Positions 26,121-34,150 of a DNA stretch of 64,000 nucleotides are shown in pieces. Source of the stretch: Bradyrhizobium ivorense (GTDB taxonomy: Bacteria; Pseudomonadota; Alphaproteobacteria; Rhizobiales; Xanthobacteraceae); the NCBI RefSeq assembly GCF_900696085.1, contig NZ_CAADFC020000032.1:62001-126000 (forward strand), given 5' to 3'. The notes beneath the pieces are model-generated. The model was not told the origin of the DNA and ran no database searches. It was given only the letters and a program-made list of their open reading frames with translations. Numbering within the stretch: the stretch's first letter is position 1; each line of letters begins with the position of its first letter. Position numbers and translations under genes: made by a program.

Positions 26121-29100
26121 ATGCCAACCACGCAGGTTTCAACTCCATCGTCGATCTCGGGGCGTCGCGCGGGCTTTGTCCGCAACTGGGTTGAAGATGC
26201 CAGTGCGGGTCCGCGCGCGCTGCGCCGACGGCTGATGGCGGTGCTGCGTTCGGCCCACCGTGTCCTTGGCATGAACCGACACCGATTGGGCCTCGGGACG
26301 TTGGGAATTGGCGGGACGACCGTTGCGACGACGCTTGGCGCGTTCGCCGTTGTCATAGTCGCCGCCTCGCCCGCAAGCGCTGGAAGTGTGCAGCTTGGCG
26401 GTGGAAGTGCGACCGGCACCGATTCCGTAGCGATCGACACCGGATCGGTGGCGAGCGGGCTGCGCGCTATCGCGATTGGTAGTGGAGCATCGGCACCCGG
26501 ATTAGATGCCGTTGCCCAAGGCACGGGCACCAGCGCAGGCGCCCAGAACGCCGTCGCGATTGGCTTCCAGTCGATCGCTTCACAGCTCAACTCCGTCTAT
26601 CTTGGCTCGCGCACGGCGCTGGGAACCGGTGCCCTTGCCACCAGCGCCATCGGCATCGGCACGGATGTGACGGCATCCCAGGTCGACGCCATTGCGCTTG
26701 GACGTCAATCCATTTCGTCGGCGCAATACGCGGTGGCTCTCGGCCTGAACGCGCAGGCATCGGGCACTGGCGGCGCGATGGCGCTGGGCCAGGGCACGGT
26801 CTCGAGCGGAACCAATTCGGTCGCGCTCGGCGTTCAATCCAACGCTACCAATGCGGGCGCCAGCGCCCTCGGCACCTTCGCCGTTGCCTCCGGAGCGAAC
26901 TCTACGGCGCTCGGCGTCAGCTCCTTATCCAGCGGCAACTTTGCGATGTCCGGCGGCTGGGCGTCGGTTGCAAGCGGGGTGCGGGCCGTGACGTATGGCG
27001 CGCAGTCGCAGGCAGCCGGGGACTTTTCGGTTGCGCTGGGCACCAATGCCGTCACCAACGGGACCAGCGCGGTTGCGGTCGGACAGGGCGCAGGGATCGG
27101 CTCGACGGCCGGAAGCTCCGGTTCGGTCTCGGTCGGCATTGGAGCCGGCCAGTCCGTCGGCGGCGTCCAGAACGTCGGCGTCGGTGGCGGCGTCAACACC
27201 ACGATGCGCGGCGCGGGGTCGGGTGTCACCGGCGCACGCAACGTCGCCATGGGAACCGGCGATGGCACCATTGCCTATGACGGCACGACGTCGGCCGCCG
27301 CGGGCAGCCTCGTCACGGGCAACGACAACGTCGCGCTCGGCACCAATGCCGGCATTGGCGTTGCCAGCAATGCAACGACCTCGATCGGCTTGAATGCGAA
27401 CGCGTCGGCCACCAATGCCATCGCCATCGGCACCAGCTCGGTAGCCAATTCGGCCAATGCGGTTGCGATCGGCACCAACACCCTGGCGACCGGCGGCCAG
27501 GCGGTCGCGGTCGGCGCCGGCAACGTCGCCAGCGGCAACGGCGCGGTCGCGATCGGCGATCCCAACACCGCGACTGGCAATGGCGCCATCGCGAGCGGCC
27601 TCAACAACACCGGCACCGGCGACGGCACGGTTGCGATGGGCAACACCAACATGGTCGGCGGCGGCGGCCAGGCCGTCGGCACGCCCGGCACCCAGGCGCA
27701 AGGCGCGGTCGGCGTCGGCTTCCAGAACACCGTCACCGGCCAGGGCGCCGTCGGCATCGGCGACCGCAATATCGCCAGCGGCGTCAGCGCCATCGCCATG
27801 GGCAGTCAGGCCAACGCTTCGGCCGCCAATGCCATCGCGCTCGGTGGCGGCGCGACCGCGACCAATGCGGGCGCCGTTGCGCTCGGCAACGGCAGCGTCA
27901 CCGCTGCCGCGGTCAACACGCCGAACACGGTGATCAACGGCACCACCTACAGCTTCGCGGGTACTGCGGCGACCTCGACCGTGAGCGTCGGCGCGGTTGG
28001 CGCCGAGCGCACCGTCACCAATGTCGCGGCGGGACGGCTCAGCAACTCGTCGACCGATGCGATCAACGGCTCGCAGCTGTTTGCCACCAACCAAGCGGTC
28101 GACGGCCTCGCCACCACCGTCAACAACATCACCACCGGCGGCGGCATCAAGTATTTCCACGCCAATTCGGCGTTGGCCGATTCGAATGCCGTGGGCACGG
28201 ACTCGGTTGCGATCGGACCGGTCTCGACCGCAACGGGGACCAATGCGGTGTCGGTCGGCAACGGCGCCACCGCCGCCAACGCCAACGATGTCGCACTCGG
28301 CGCCGGCAGCCAGACCGCTGCTGCGGTCGGCACATCGGGCATGACGATCGGCGGTACGGCCTACAGTTTCGCCGGCACGACCCCCGCATCGACGGTCAGC
28401 GTCGGCGCTGTTGGCGCCGAGCGCACCGTCACCAACGTTGCCGCGGGGCAGGTCTCGCTGACCTCGACCGACGCCGTCAACGGCTCGCAGCTGTTCGCGG
28501 CCACCACGGCGATCGACAGCCTGACGACCACCGTCACCAACGGCCTCAGGCACTATTACAGTGTCAATGACGGCGGCACGCCGGCTGCGAACTACGCCAA
28601 TGACGGGGCGACCGGCGCCAATTCGATGGCCGCCGGCATCGGTGCCTCGGCGACATCGGCGGGATCGACGGCGGTTGGCTTCAACAGCCGGGTCACGGTG
28701 GCCGATGGCGTCGCGATCGGCTCGGGTTCGGTATCCGACCGCGCCGTCGCACCGGCCTCCGGCACCATCGGCGGCACGGTCATCCCCTTCAACACCACGG
28801 ACAAGACGCTGCTCGGCGCGGTGTCGGTCGGCGACTCCACGAACTATCGCCAGATCACCAATGTGGCCGACGGCACGCAGTCGAGCGATGCCGTCACCGT
28901 GCGGCAGCTCACCGGCGCGCTGGCGTCGTTCTCGGTGACGCCGGTCAAATACTTCCATGCCAATTCCACGCTGGCGGATTCGCTGGCGGTCGGTAACAAC
29001 GCGGTCGCGGTCGGACCGCAGACCGTGGTCAACGGCGACAACGGCATCGGCATGGGTTTTGGGGCGATCGTGCAGCAGACCGCGCCCGGCGGCATCGCGA

Positions 29101-30347
29101 TCGGCCAGAATTCGCTGGTCAGCTTCGCCGACGCGATCGCGTTCGGTACCAATGCGCAGGCCAACGGCATCCAGTCGGTGTCGATCGGTGCGGGGTCGGT
29201 GACCTCCAACCCCACCAGCGTCGCGCTCGGCCCCAATGCCAAGGCGACCGCGCAGGCCGGCGACGTCGCGCTCGGCGCCAACTCGACTACCTCGGCGGTG
29301 GTGGCGACGTCGAGCACCTCGATCGGCGGCACCACCTACAATTTCGCCGGCACCACGCCGACCTCGACCGTCAGCATCGGCAGCGCGGGTGCCGAGCGCA
29401 CCCTCACCAATCTGGCCGCGGGGCAGATCAGCGCCACCTCGACCGATGCGATCAACGGTTCGCAGCTCTGGGCCACCAACACCTCGCTCGACAGCCTCTA
29501 CACGACGGTCAACAACATCACGAGCGGCGGCGGCGGCATCAAATACTTCCACGCCAACTCGACGGCGGCGGATTCCTCCGCGACCGGCGCGGAGAGCGTG
29601 GCGGTCGGGCCCCAGGCGGTCGCGAGCGGCACCAATGCGGTCGCGATGGGCAACGGCTCCGCCGCGTCGGCCGACAATTCGGTTGCGATCGGCGCCGGCG
29701 CCCGGGCGACGGCGGCCAACTCGCTGGCGCTCGGCGCCAACGCCACCACGACGGCAAGCCTCAGCGATGCCGCCTATACGCCTGTTGTCGGCAAGGCGGT
29801 GGCCGGCGTTGCCACCGGCGAAGTGTCGGTCGGCTCCTCCGGTGCCGAGCGCCGCGTCACCAACGTCGCCGCGGGCTCGGCAGCGACCGACGCGGTCAAT
29901 GTCAGCCAGCTCCAGGCGCTCGCTAACTCGACGATCCATTACGACAGCGACGGCGCCGGCGGCACCACCAACAAGCTGACGCTGAACAGCGGCAACGGTG
30001 CGCCGGTGACCGTCAGCAACGTGGCGGCGGGCATCGCCGGCACCGACGCGGTCAACGTCAACCAGCTCAACAGCGCGTTCCAGCAGCTCAACGGCCAGAT
30101 CGGCGAGGTGCGGCAGGATGCCTGGCGCGCTGCGGCGATCGGCATGGCCGCGGCCTCGCTGCGCTATGACGACCGGCCCGGCAAGGTCAGCGCCTCGGCC
30201 GGCGGCGGTGTCTGGCGCAGCCAGGGCGCGCTGGCCTTCGGTCTCGGCTACACCAGCGAGAACGGCCGGCTGCGCAGCAACGCGGCGGCGACCACCGCCG
30301 GCGGCGACTGGGGCGTTAGCGCGGGCGTCAGTCTGACGCTCAATTGA
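26121..30347 (+). CDS. YadA-type trimeric autotransporter adhesin
   Basis: A 1408-residue trimeric autotransporter. It starts with a long N-terminal extension (1-60) and hydrophobic signal (about 60-86, GGTTVATTLGAFAVVIVAASPASAGS), like the extended signals of this class. The passenger head is built of 14-16-residue Hep/Hag repeats (NAVAIGTNTLATGGQ-like units). At least five neck/stalk modules read GAERTVTNVAAG and TDAINGSQLFAT. The C-terminal coiled coil NQLNSAFQQLNGQIGEV leads into the YadA membrane anchor (about 1338-1408, IGMAAASLRYDD to SLTLN). It should display a trimeric adhesin on the outer membrane. A 4-base overlap couples it to the next gene. Confidence 0.95.
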   Translation: MPTTQVSTPSSISGRRAGFVRNWVEDASAGPRALRRRLMAVLRSAHRVLGMNRHRLGLGTLGIGGTTVATTLGAFAVVIVAASPASAGSVQLGGGSATGTDSVAIDTGSVASGLRAIAIGSGASAPGLDAVAQGTGTSAGAQNAVAIGFQSIASQLNSVYLGSRTALGTGALATSAIGIGTDVTASQVDAIALGRQSISSAQYAVALGLNAQASGTGGAMALGQGTVSSGTNSVALGVQSNATNAGASALGTFAVASGANSTALGVSSLSSGNFAMSGGWASVASGVRAVTYGAQSQAAGDFSVALGTNAVTNGTSAVAVGQGAGIGSTAGSSGSVSVGIGAGQSVGGVQNVGVGGGVNTTMRGAGSGVTGARNVAMGTGDGTIAYDGTTSAAAGSLVTGNDNVALGTNAGIGVASNATTSIGLNANASATNAIAIGTSSVANSANAVAIGTNTLATGGQAVAVGAGNVASGNGAVAIGDPNTATGNGAIASGLNNTGTGDGTVAMGNTNMVGGGGQAVGTPGTQAQGAVGVGFQNTVTGQGAVGIGDRNIASGVSAIAMGSQANASAANAIALGGGATATNAGAVALGNGSVTAAAVNTPNTVINGTTYSFAGTAATSTVSVGAVGAERTVTNVAAGRLSNSSTDAINGSQLFATNQAVDGLATTVNNITTGGGIKYFHANSALADSNAVGTDSVAIGPVSTATGTNAVSVGNGATAANANDVALGAGSQTAAAVGTSGMTIGGTAYSFAGTTPASTVSVGAVGAERTVTNVAAGQVSLTSTDAVNGSQLFAATTAIDSLTTTVTNGLRHYYSVNDGGTPAANYANDGATGANSMAAGIGASATSAGSTAVGFNSRVTVADGVAIGSGSVSDRAVAPASGTIGGTVIPFNTTDKTLLGAVSVGDSTNYRQITNVADGTQSSDAVTVRQLTGALASFSVTPVKYFHANSTLADSLAVGNNAVAVGPQTVVNGDNGIGMGFGAIVQQTAPGGIAIGQNSLVSFADAIAFGTNAQANGIQSVSIGAGSVTSNPTSVALGPNAKATAQAGDVALGANSTTSAVVATSSTSIGGTTYNFAGTTPTSTVSIGSAGAERTLTNLAAGQISATSTDAINGSQLWATNTSLDSLYTTVNNITSGGGGIKYFHANSTAADSSATGAESVAVGPQAVASGTNAVAMGNGSAASADNSVAIGAGARATAANSLALGANATTTASLSDAAYTPVVGKAVAGVATGEVSVGSSGAERRVTNVAAGSAATDAVNVSQLQALANSTIHYDSDGAGGTTNKLTLNSGNGAPVTVSNVAAGIAGTDAVNVNQLNSAFQQLNGQIGEVRQDAWRAAAIGMAAASLRYDDRPGKVSASAGGGVWRSQGALAFGLGYTSENGRLRSNAAATTAGGDWGVSAGVSLTLN

Positions 30348-30916
30348 TCCGGTGTTCGGCGAGACGGCTGGCATGGCTGGCTTTGACGATCTGGGGCTGT
30401 GCGGCAAGCGCGGCCGCGCAGCCCGCACCATCAGGCTATGCCGTCAAACCGTCCGACGTGGTGATCCCCGAGGGCGAGACGCTCGGCGACTACCGGCGGA
30501 TGATCCAGCCGTTCCGGAACTGGACGCTGATCTGCGACGAAAGCCTGAAGTCGAAGCGCCGGGTCTGCAATGTCACGCAATCGATCGTCAACGCGCAGGG
30601 CGTGTTGGCCTTCAACTGGTCGCTGGTGGCGACCGCCGACGGCAAGCCGCTGATGGTGATGCGCGTGCCCGCCGCTGTCGGCACCGGCCAGCCGATCGAG
30701 CTCGCGATGGGCGACAAGCCGGACCGCATCATCGCGCAGACCGATCGTTGCGATGCCGCCGGATGCTTCGCGACGATTGCGATCGGCGACATGCTGCGGC
30801 GGCACATCCGCGCCGCGACGCCATGCCGGGTCAGCTATCCGCTGCCGCAAGGGCAGCCCGTGGTGCTGGAGGCGCCGCTGGAGGGATTGTCGGTCGTGCT
30901 GTCGAAGCTGAAATGA
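30344..30916 (+). CDS. Invasion-associated locus B (IalB) family protein
   Basis: A 190-residue exported protein of the IalB family. Translation starts at TTG 30344 inside the adhesin stop (TTGA); no ATG is available before the signal peptide (CSARRLAWLALTIWGCAASAAAQ). The family region includes MIQPFRNWTLICDESLKSKRRVCNV, LMVMRVPAAVGTGQPIELAMGD and DRCDAAGCFA. Conserved Cys residues probably form periplasmic disulfides. IalB was first studied in Bartonella erythrocyte invasion, but relatives are common in free-living and symbiotic rhizobia. Coupling to the adhesin suggests a periplasmic or outer-membrane helper or co-regulated partner, which is inference. Confidence 0.88.
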   Translation: MIRCSARRLAWLALTIWGCAASAAAQPAPSGYAVKPSDVVIPEGETLGDYRRMIQPFRNWTLICDESLKSKRRVCNVTQSIVNAQGVLAFNWSLVATADGKPLMVMRVPAAVGTGQPIELAMGDKPDRIIAQTDRCDAAGCFATIAIGDMLRRHIRAATPCRVSYPLPQGQPVVLEAPLEGLSVVLSKLK

Positions 30917-30941
30917 CGGCGATGCAGGTACGGCCTCTCCA

Positions 30942-31029
30942 CGTCATTGCGAGCGAAGCGAAGCAATCCATCGGTCAGCCATATGCGGAGCGATGGATTG
31001 CTTCGTCGCTATCGCTCCTCGCAATGACG
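30942..31029. repeat. Family A palindromic repeat, copy 3
   Basis: CGTCATTGCGAGCGAAGCGAAGCAATCCAT pairs with ATGGATTGCTTCGTCGCT and CTCGCAATGACG around a short GGTCAGCCATATGCGGAGCG core. It is the most regular of the four copies and lies between the IalB-like gene and a hypothetical gene. Confidence 0.87.
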
Positions 31030-31072
31030 GGACGGCATGGATCATGGGTATGAGGACAGGGACAAACGGCCA

Positions 31073-31756
31073 ATGCAACTGAATCGTACGCTCGTCCTGA
31101 TCTTCGCCTCGGTGGTCACGGCGCTGGTCGTCGCGGCGTTCAGCGCCGCCGTGGTCGGCTACGCCCAGCAGGCCGCGCCGACGCAGCTGCAGCCGCCGCC
31201 CGGCGCACCGCAGCCCGCGAAAAAGCCGGTCGCGGCCAAGCCCCACGCCAAGCCGCAGGCGCAAACTCAGCCTCCCGCCGCGGCAGCCGCAGCACAGCAG
31301 CCGGCCGCTGGGCAGCAGCAAGCCACCGTGTTCGACGACCACGCGCGGCAGGCCAACATCACCACCTGCGCCAGTCTGTTCGGCACGCTCGGCCGCGGCG
31401 TCACGGTGAATTCGACCTACACGGCGAAGTCGCAATGGGATTCGAGGGCCGGCAACGTCCATTCGGTGCAGTCGCTGGTCGCGCTCAGCCAGCCGGCGCC
31501 GAACAACACCACCCTGCCGGCGGCCGGCGTCGTGTTCGCGGCGCCGGTCGGATCCGGCTGCGAGGGCAATCTGGTGCGGATCACGCCGAATCCGCAAAGC
31601 TGCTCGGCGGTCGCGGCCGAGCTCGCCAAGCTCAACGGCCAGAGCAGCGCGCTCGGCGAGCTCTCGACCCTGACGCTGCCGAACGGCGCCCAGGTGATGC
31701 TGATCCCGGTCGGCAACGCCTGCGTCGCCGTCACTGCGCTGCGCATCGCGGGGTGA
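31073..31756 (+). CDS. Membrane-anchored hypothetical protein, Pro/Ala/Gln-rich linker
   Basis: A 227-residue protein, start chosen at ATG 31073 (MQLNRTLVLIFASVV) ahead of one N-terminal hydrophobic helix (about 5-27). A Pro/Ala/Lys/Gln-rich linker (about 32-85) leads to a globular C-terminal domain (about 90-227) with ITTCASLFGTLGRGV, AAPVGSGCEGNLVRITP and VMLIPVGNACVAVTALRI. Four Cys in that domain may be disulfide-bonded. It probably sits in the periplasm on a membrane anchor. I do not recognise the family, and no operon partner is seen. Confidence 0.78.
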   Translation: MQLNRTLVLIFASVVTALVVAAFSAAVVGYAQQAAPTQLQPPPGAPQPAKKPVAAKPHAKPQAQTQPPAAAAAAQQPAAGQQQATVFDDHARQANITTCASLFGTLGRGVTVNSTYTAKSQWDSRAGNVHSVQSLVALSQPAPNNTTLPAAGVVFAAPVGSGCEGNLVRITPNPQSCSAVAAELAKLNGQSSALGELSTLTLPNGAQVMLIPVGNACVAVTALRIAG

Positions 31757-31807
31757 GGCCGAAACAATCCGACGAAGTTTATCGTAAGGTGAGCACGTCA
31801 GTCAGGC

Positions 31808-31977
31808 TCCCTCCCCCCTTGCGGGGGAGGGTTGGGGAGAGGGGTGGCCCCGGGCGAGATCGTGGATGGAGTCGCTGCTCTCGCAACTTTGGTCGTCCCA
31901 TGTGTCGACGTGCATGTCGAGAGAGCACGCCGTGCGGCACCCCTCTCCCTAACCCTCCCCCGCAAGGGGGGAGGGAA
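31808..31977. repeat. REP-like repeat with CCCTCCCCC-GGGGGAGGG ends
   Basis: Two hairpins, CTCCCTCCCCCCTTGCGGGGGAGGG and CCCTCCCCCGCAAGGGGGGAGGG, stand about 110 bases apart in inverse order, next to GGGGAGAGGGGTGGCC and CACCCCTCTCCCTAACC. The same composite is at 42606-42775. It fills most of the 296-base gap between convergent genes. Confidence 0.8.
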
Positions 31978-32052
31978 CCCTTCCGCTTGTGCTTCCCTTA
32001 CGCGTCAATTGTTGAACGCGCGGCGAGCCGGCCACTGCAATGACCGCAGTCC

Positions 32053-32364
32053 TCAATACGTCGCGGTGAGATACTCCACGATCTTGCCGACATCGGCATC
32101 GTCGATCGGCGCGCCGTAGACCTTGATCATCTTGGTGACCTCGGCCTGCCAAAAGTCCTTCTTGAACTTCTCGCCCTGCGGCTGGGTCTTGATGTAGTCG
32201 GGCGAGTGGCAGGCGGTGCAGTTGTTCTGCACGACCTCAAGGTTGGGACCGGGCTTGAGCGTCGCGGTCTCCTCGGGGAGCGTGTAGTTCACCGGTGCGG
32301 CGATGCTGGCGGCGATCGACAGCGTGGCGATCGCGGCGAAGGCGGGGATGAGCTTGCTGATCAT
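32053..32364 (-). CDS. sorB: Sulfite dehydrogenase cytochrome c subunit SorB
   Basis: A 103-residue c-type cytochrome with a signal peptide (MISKLIPAFAAIATLSIAASIAA). The haem motif CTACH is at residues 49-53, and GAPIDDADVGKIVEYLTATY closes the domain. It accepts electrons from the adjacent molybdenum subunit in the periplasm. The start at 32364 follows GGAGGGC and lies 10 bases after the SorA stop, so sorA and sorB form an operon. Short length and gene order match the SorAB sulfite:cytochrome c oxidoreductase type. Confidence 0.93.
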   Translation of the reverse strand: MISKLIPAFAAIATLSIAASIAAPVNYTLPEETATLKPGPNLEVVQNNCTACHSPDYIKTQPQGEKFKKDFWQAEVTKMIKVYGAPIDDADVGKIVEYLTATY

Positions 32365-32374
32365 GATGCCCTCC

Positions 32375-33574
32375 TCACGCCGCTGTGACGCGCACGGTTT
32401 CGACGACATTGCGCAGGTAGCCGGCCGGATTCCACAACGGATCCATCGGCTGGGTGTCGCCGGCATTGTTGGTGGCGCGCACCTTCAGCTCCGAGGGTCC
32501 GGCGGGGAGCTTCACCGGCAATTTCCATTCCCGGAAGGCGTATTTGCCAAAATCCTTGCCGAGCTTGGCCGGGGTCCAGGTCTTGCCGCCGTCGGTCGAC
32601 ACCGTGACTTCCTTGATGCCCTTGCCGCCGTCGAAAGCGATGCCGCGCAGCAGGGTGCGGCCGGCCTTCACCTTGGCGCCGTCAGTGACGCTGGTGATGA
32701 AGGAGCGCACGGTGAAGCGGTTGATCGGGATGGTCGCCTTCGGCGCGGTGCCGGGCTCGACCGCGTTGTTCGGCGTATCCGGAATCCGGTAGGCGGATTT
32801 CATCCAGAAGCCGTCGAACACGCTGTCGATCACGGTGATTTCATTGAGATGCTTGACCCAATAGGTGCCGTAGTAACCGGGCACCACCAGGCGGAGCGGA
32901 AAGCCATTGAGGAACGGCAGGTCCTCGCCGTTCATGCCATAGGCCAGCATCACCTCGCCGTCGCGGGCGTGGTCGATGTCGAGCGCCTTGACGAAGTCGG
33001 GTGTCTTGTCGCTGACCGGGCCGTCCATGCCGTTAAAAGTGACCTGCTTGGCGCCGGCCTGCACGCCGGCCATGTCGAGCACGGCCTTCAGCGGCACGCC
33101 GCGCCAGCGCGCGCAGCCCATCGCGCCGTTGCCGAGCTGGCCGCCGGCGACGCGCGGATTGAAGAAGCCGCGGCTGTTGCCGGAGCATTGGTTGACGGCG
33201 ACGATCTCGGTCGCCTTCATCTTCCGGATCTCGTTCAGCGACAGCTTCAGCGGCTTGTCGACCTTGCCCTTGATCTCCAGCGTGAACTTGTCGGGATCGA
33301 GGTTGTAGGGAATGTCGGCGAGGTGGTAGCGCACGAAGAAGGCGTTGTTCGGCGTCAGCGGGCCGTCGTTGAAGATAGCAAACGGCGTCTCGAGCTGCGG
33401 CGGGCGGCTGGTCAGGCCGATCATCGGGCGCTTCTGCGGATAGCGCACCAGCGGCCGTTCGCCATTGCCGAACGGCAGCGTCACCGTGTCGAGCGCCCAT
33501 GCGCCGCGTGATCCCAGCCCCGTCACCAAAGCGGCCATGCCGGCGCGCTTCATCAAGTCTCGTCGATCGAGCAT
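32375..33574 (-). CDS. sorA: Sulfite dehydrogenase molybdenum subunit SorA
   Basis: A 399-residue sulfite oxidase-family protein that oxidises sulfite to sulfate in the periplasm. The N-terminus MLDRRDLMKRAGMAALVTGLGS is a twin-arginine-type signal. The molybdopterin-bound Cys is Cys130 in NQCSGNSRGF. Typical parts are FFVRYHLADIPYNLD, ARWRGVPLKAVLDMAG, the substrate-site segment GEDLPFLNGFPLRLVVPGYYG, and a C-terminal Ig-like dimerisation domain with VTVSTDGGKTWTPAKLG. sorB follows. The pair would remove sulfite from cysteine, taurine or sulfonate breakdown. Confidence 0.95.
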   Translation of the reverse strand: MLDRRDLMKRAGMAALVTGLGSRGAWALDTVTLPFGNGERPLVRYPQKRPMIGLTSRPPQLETPFAIFNDGPLTPNNAFFVRYHLADIPYNLDPDKFTLEIKGKVDKPLKLSLNEIRKMKATEIVAVNQCSGNSRGFFNPRVAGGQLGNGAMGCARWRGVPLKAVLDMAGVQAGAKQVTFNGMDGPVSDKTPDFVKALDIDHARDGEVMLAYGMNGEDLPFLNGFPLRLVVPGYYGTYWVKHLNEITVIDSVFDGFWMKSAYRIPDTPNNAVEPGTAPKATIPINRFTVRSFITSVTDGAKVKAGRTLLRGIAFDGGKGIKEVTVSTDGGKTWTPAKLGKDFGKYAFREWKLPVKLPAGPSELKVRATNNAGDTQPMDPLWNPAGYLRNVVETVRVTAA

Positions 33575-33703
33575 TCCGCTTCCTCCGAAGCCAATCTATC
33601 GCGAGCCGGTCACCACCGGACTCATGCGAGCAAATGTCGCATCGGGGAACCCGAAGTCAATTGATCCTTCGCAGAGTACCGCGGCCATTGCATTGCAGCA
33701 ATG

Positions 33704-33731
33704 AAAAGCCCGGCCACAGTGCGTGGCCGGG
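33704..33731 (-). terminator. Rho-independent terminator for the small exported protein gene
   Basis: Read on the minus strand, a 9-bp stem CCCGGCCAC / GTGGCCGGG with 5-base loop GCACT is followed by CTTTTC. It lies 28 bases beyond the stop at 33760. Confidence 0.88.
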
Positions 33732-33759
33732 GCGTTTCGATCGAACCGTCAGGTTTCGA

Positions 33760-33996
33760 TCAGTAGCAGACGTTCACGGTGCGGTAGCGATAGCCGTAGG
33801 GCGTCATCACCAGGCGGGTGACGTAGCAGCCGGAGTCGACGAAGCCGACGCCGATGCCGAAGCCCGGACCCCAGTAGTGATGATGATGCGGATGGAAGCC
33901 CCAGCCGAACGGCTTGGCGGAGGCGGCGGTCGGCGCCAGTGCGGCAGCACCGAGCGTGGCAACGGTAGCGAGTGCGAGCGTGACTTTGCGAAACAT
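33760..33996 (-). CDS. Small exported His/Gly/Tyr-rich protein
   Basis: A 78-residue protein with a clear signal peptide (MFRKVTLALATVATLGAAALAPTAASA). The mature part is short, KPFGWGFHPHHHHYWGPGFG, followed by GVGFVDSGCYVTRLVMTPYGYRYRTVNVCY. Two Cys probably form a disulfide in the periplasm. The four-His run could bind metal. AAGGAG lies ahead of the ATG and a terminator follows, so it is a monocistronic, expressed-looking gene. Similar short secreted proteins are common in bradyrhizobia, but no function is known to me. Confidence 0.82.
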   Translation of the reverse strand: MFRKVTLALATVATLGAAALAPTAASAKPFGWGFHPHHHHYWGPGFGIGVGFVDSGCYVTRLVMTPYGYRYRTVNVCY

Positions 33997-34150
33997 GGTC
34001 TTCTCCTTCAGTGCGCGTTGAACTCTGTCGCGGCGCGGTTGCAGTGTTACCCATCGCCGATCTGTCGCGTTCGCCAGGCGGCACGTTCGAGATATCTCGC
34101 TGAACGCAAGTTCAGATGTGCGGTGGGTCACACTGGGAGAAGGTGCCGGT

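Noticed and set aside
26925..30431. Antisense open frame of 1168 codons over the adhesin gene
   Set aside because: Repetitive GC-rich sequence keeps the opposite frame open; product is Arg/Gly/Asp-rich without domains.
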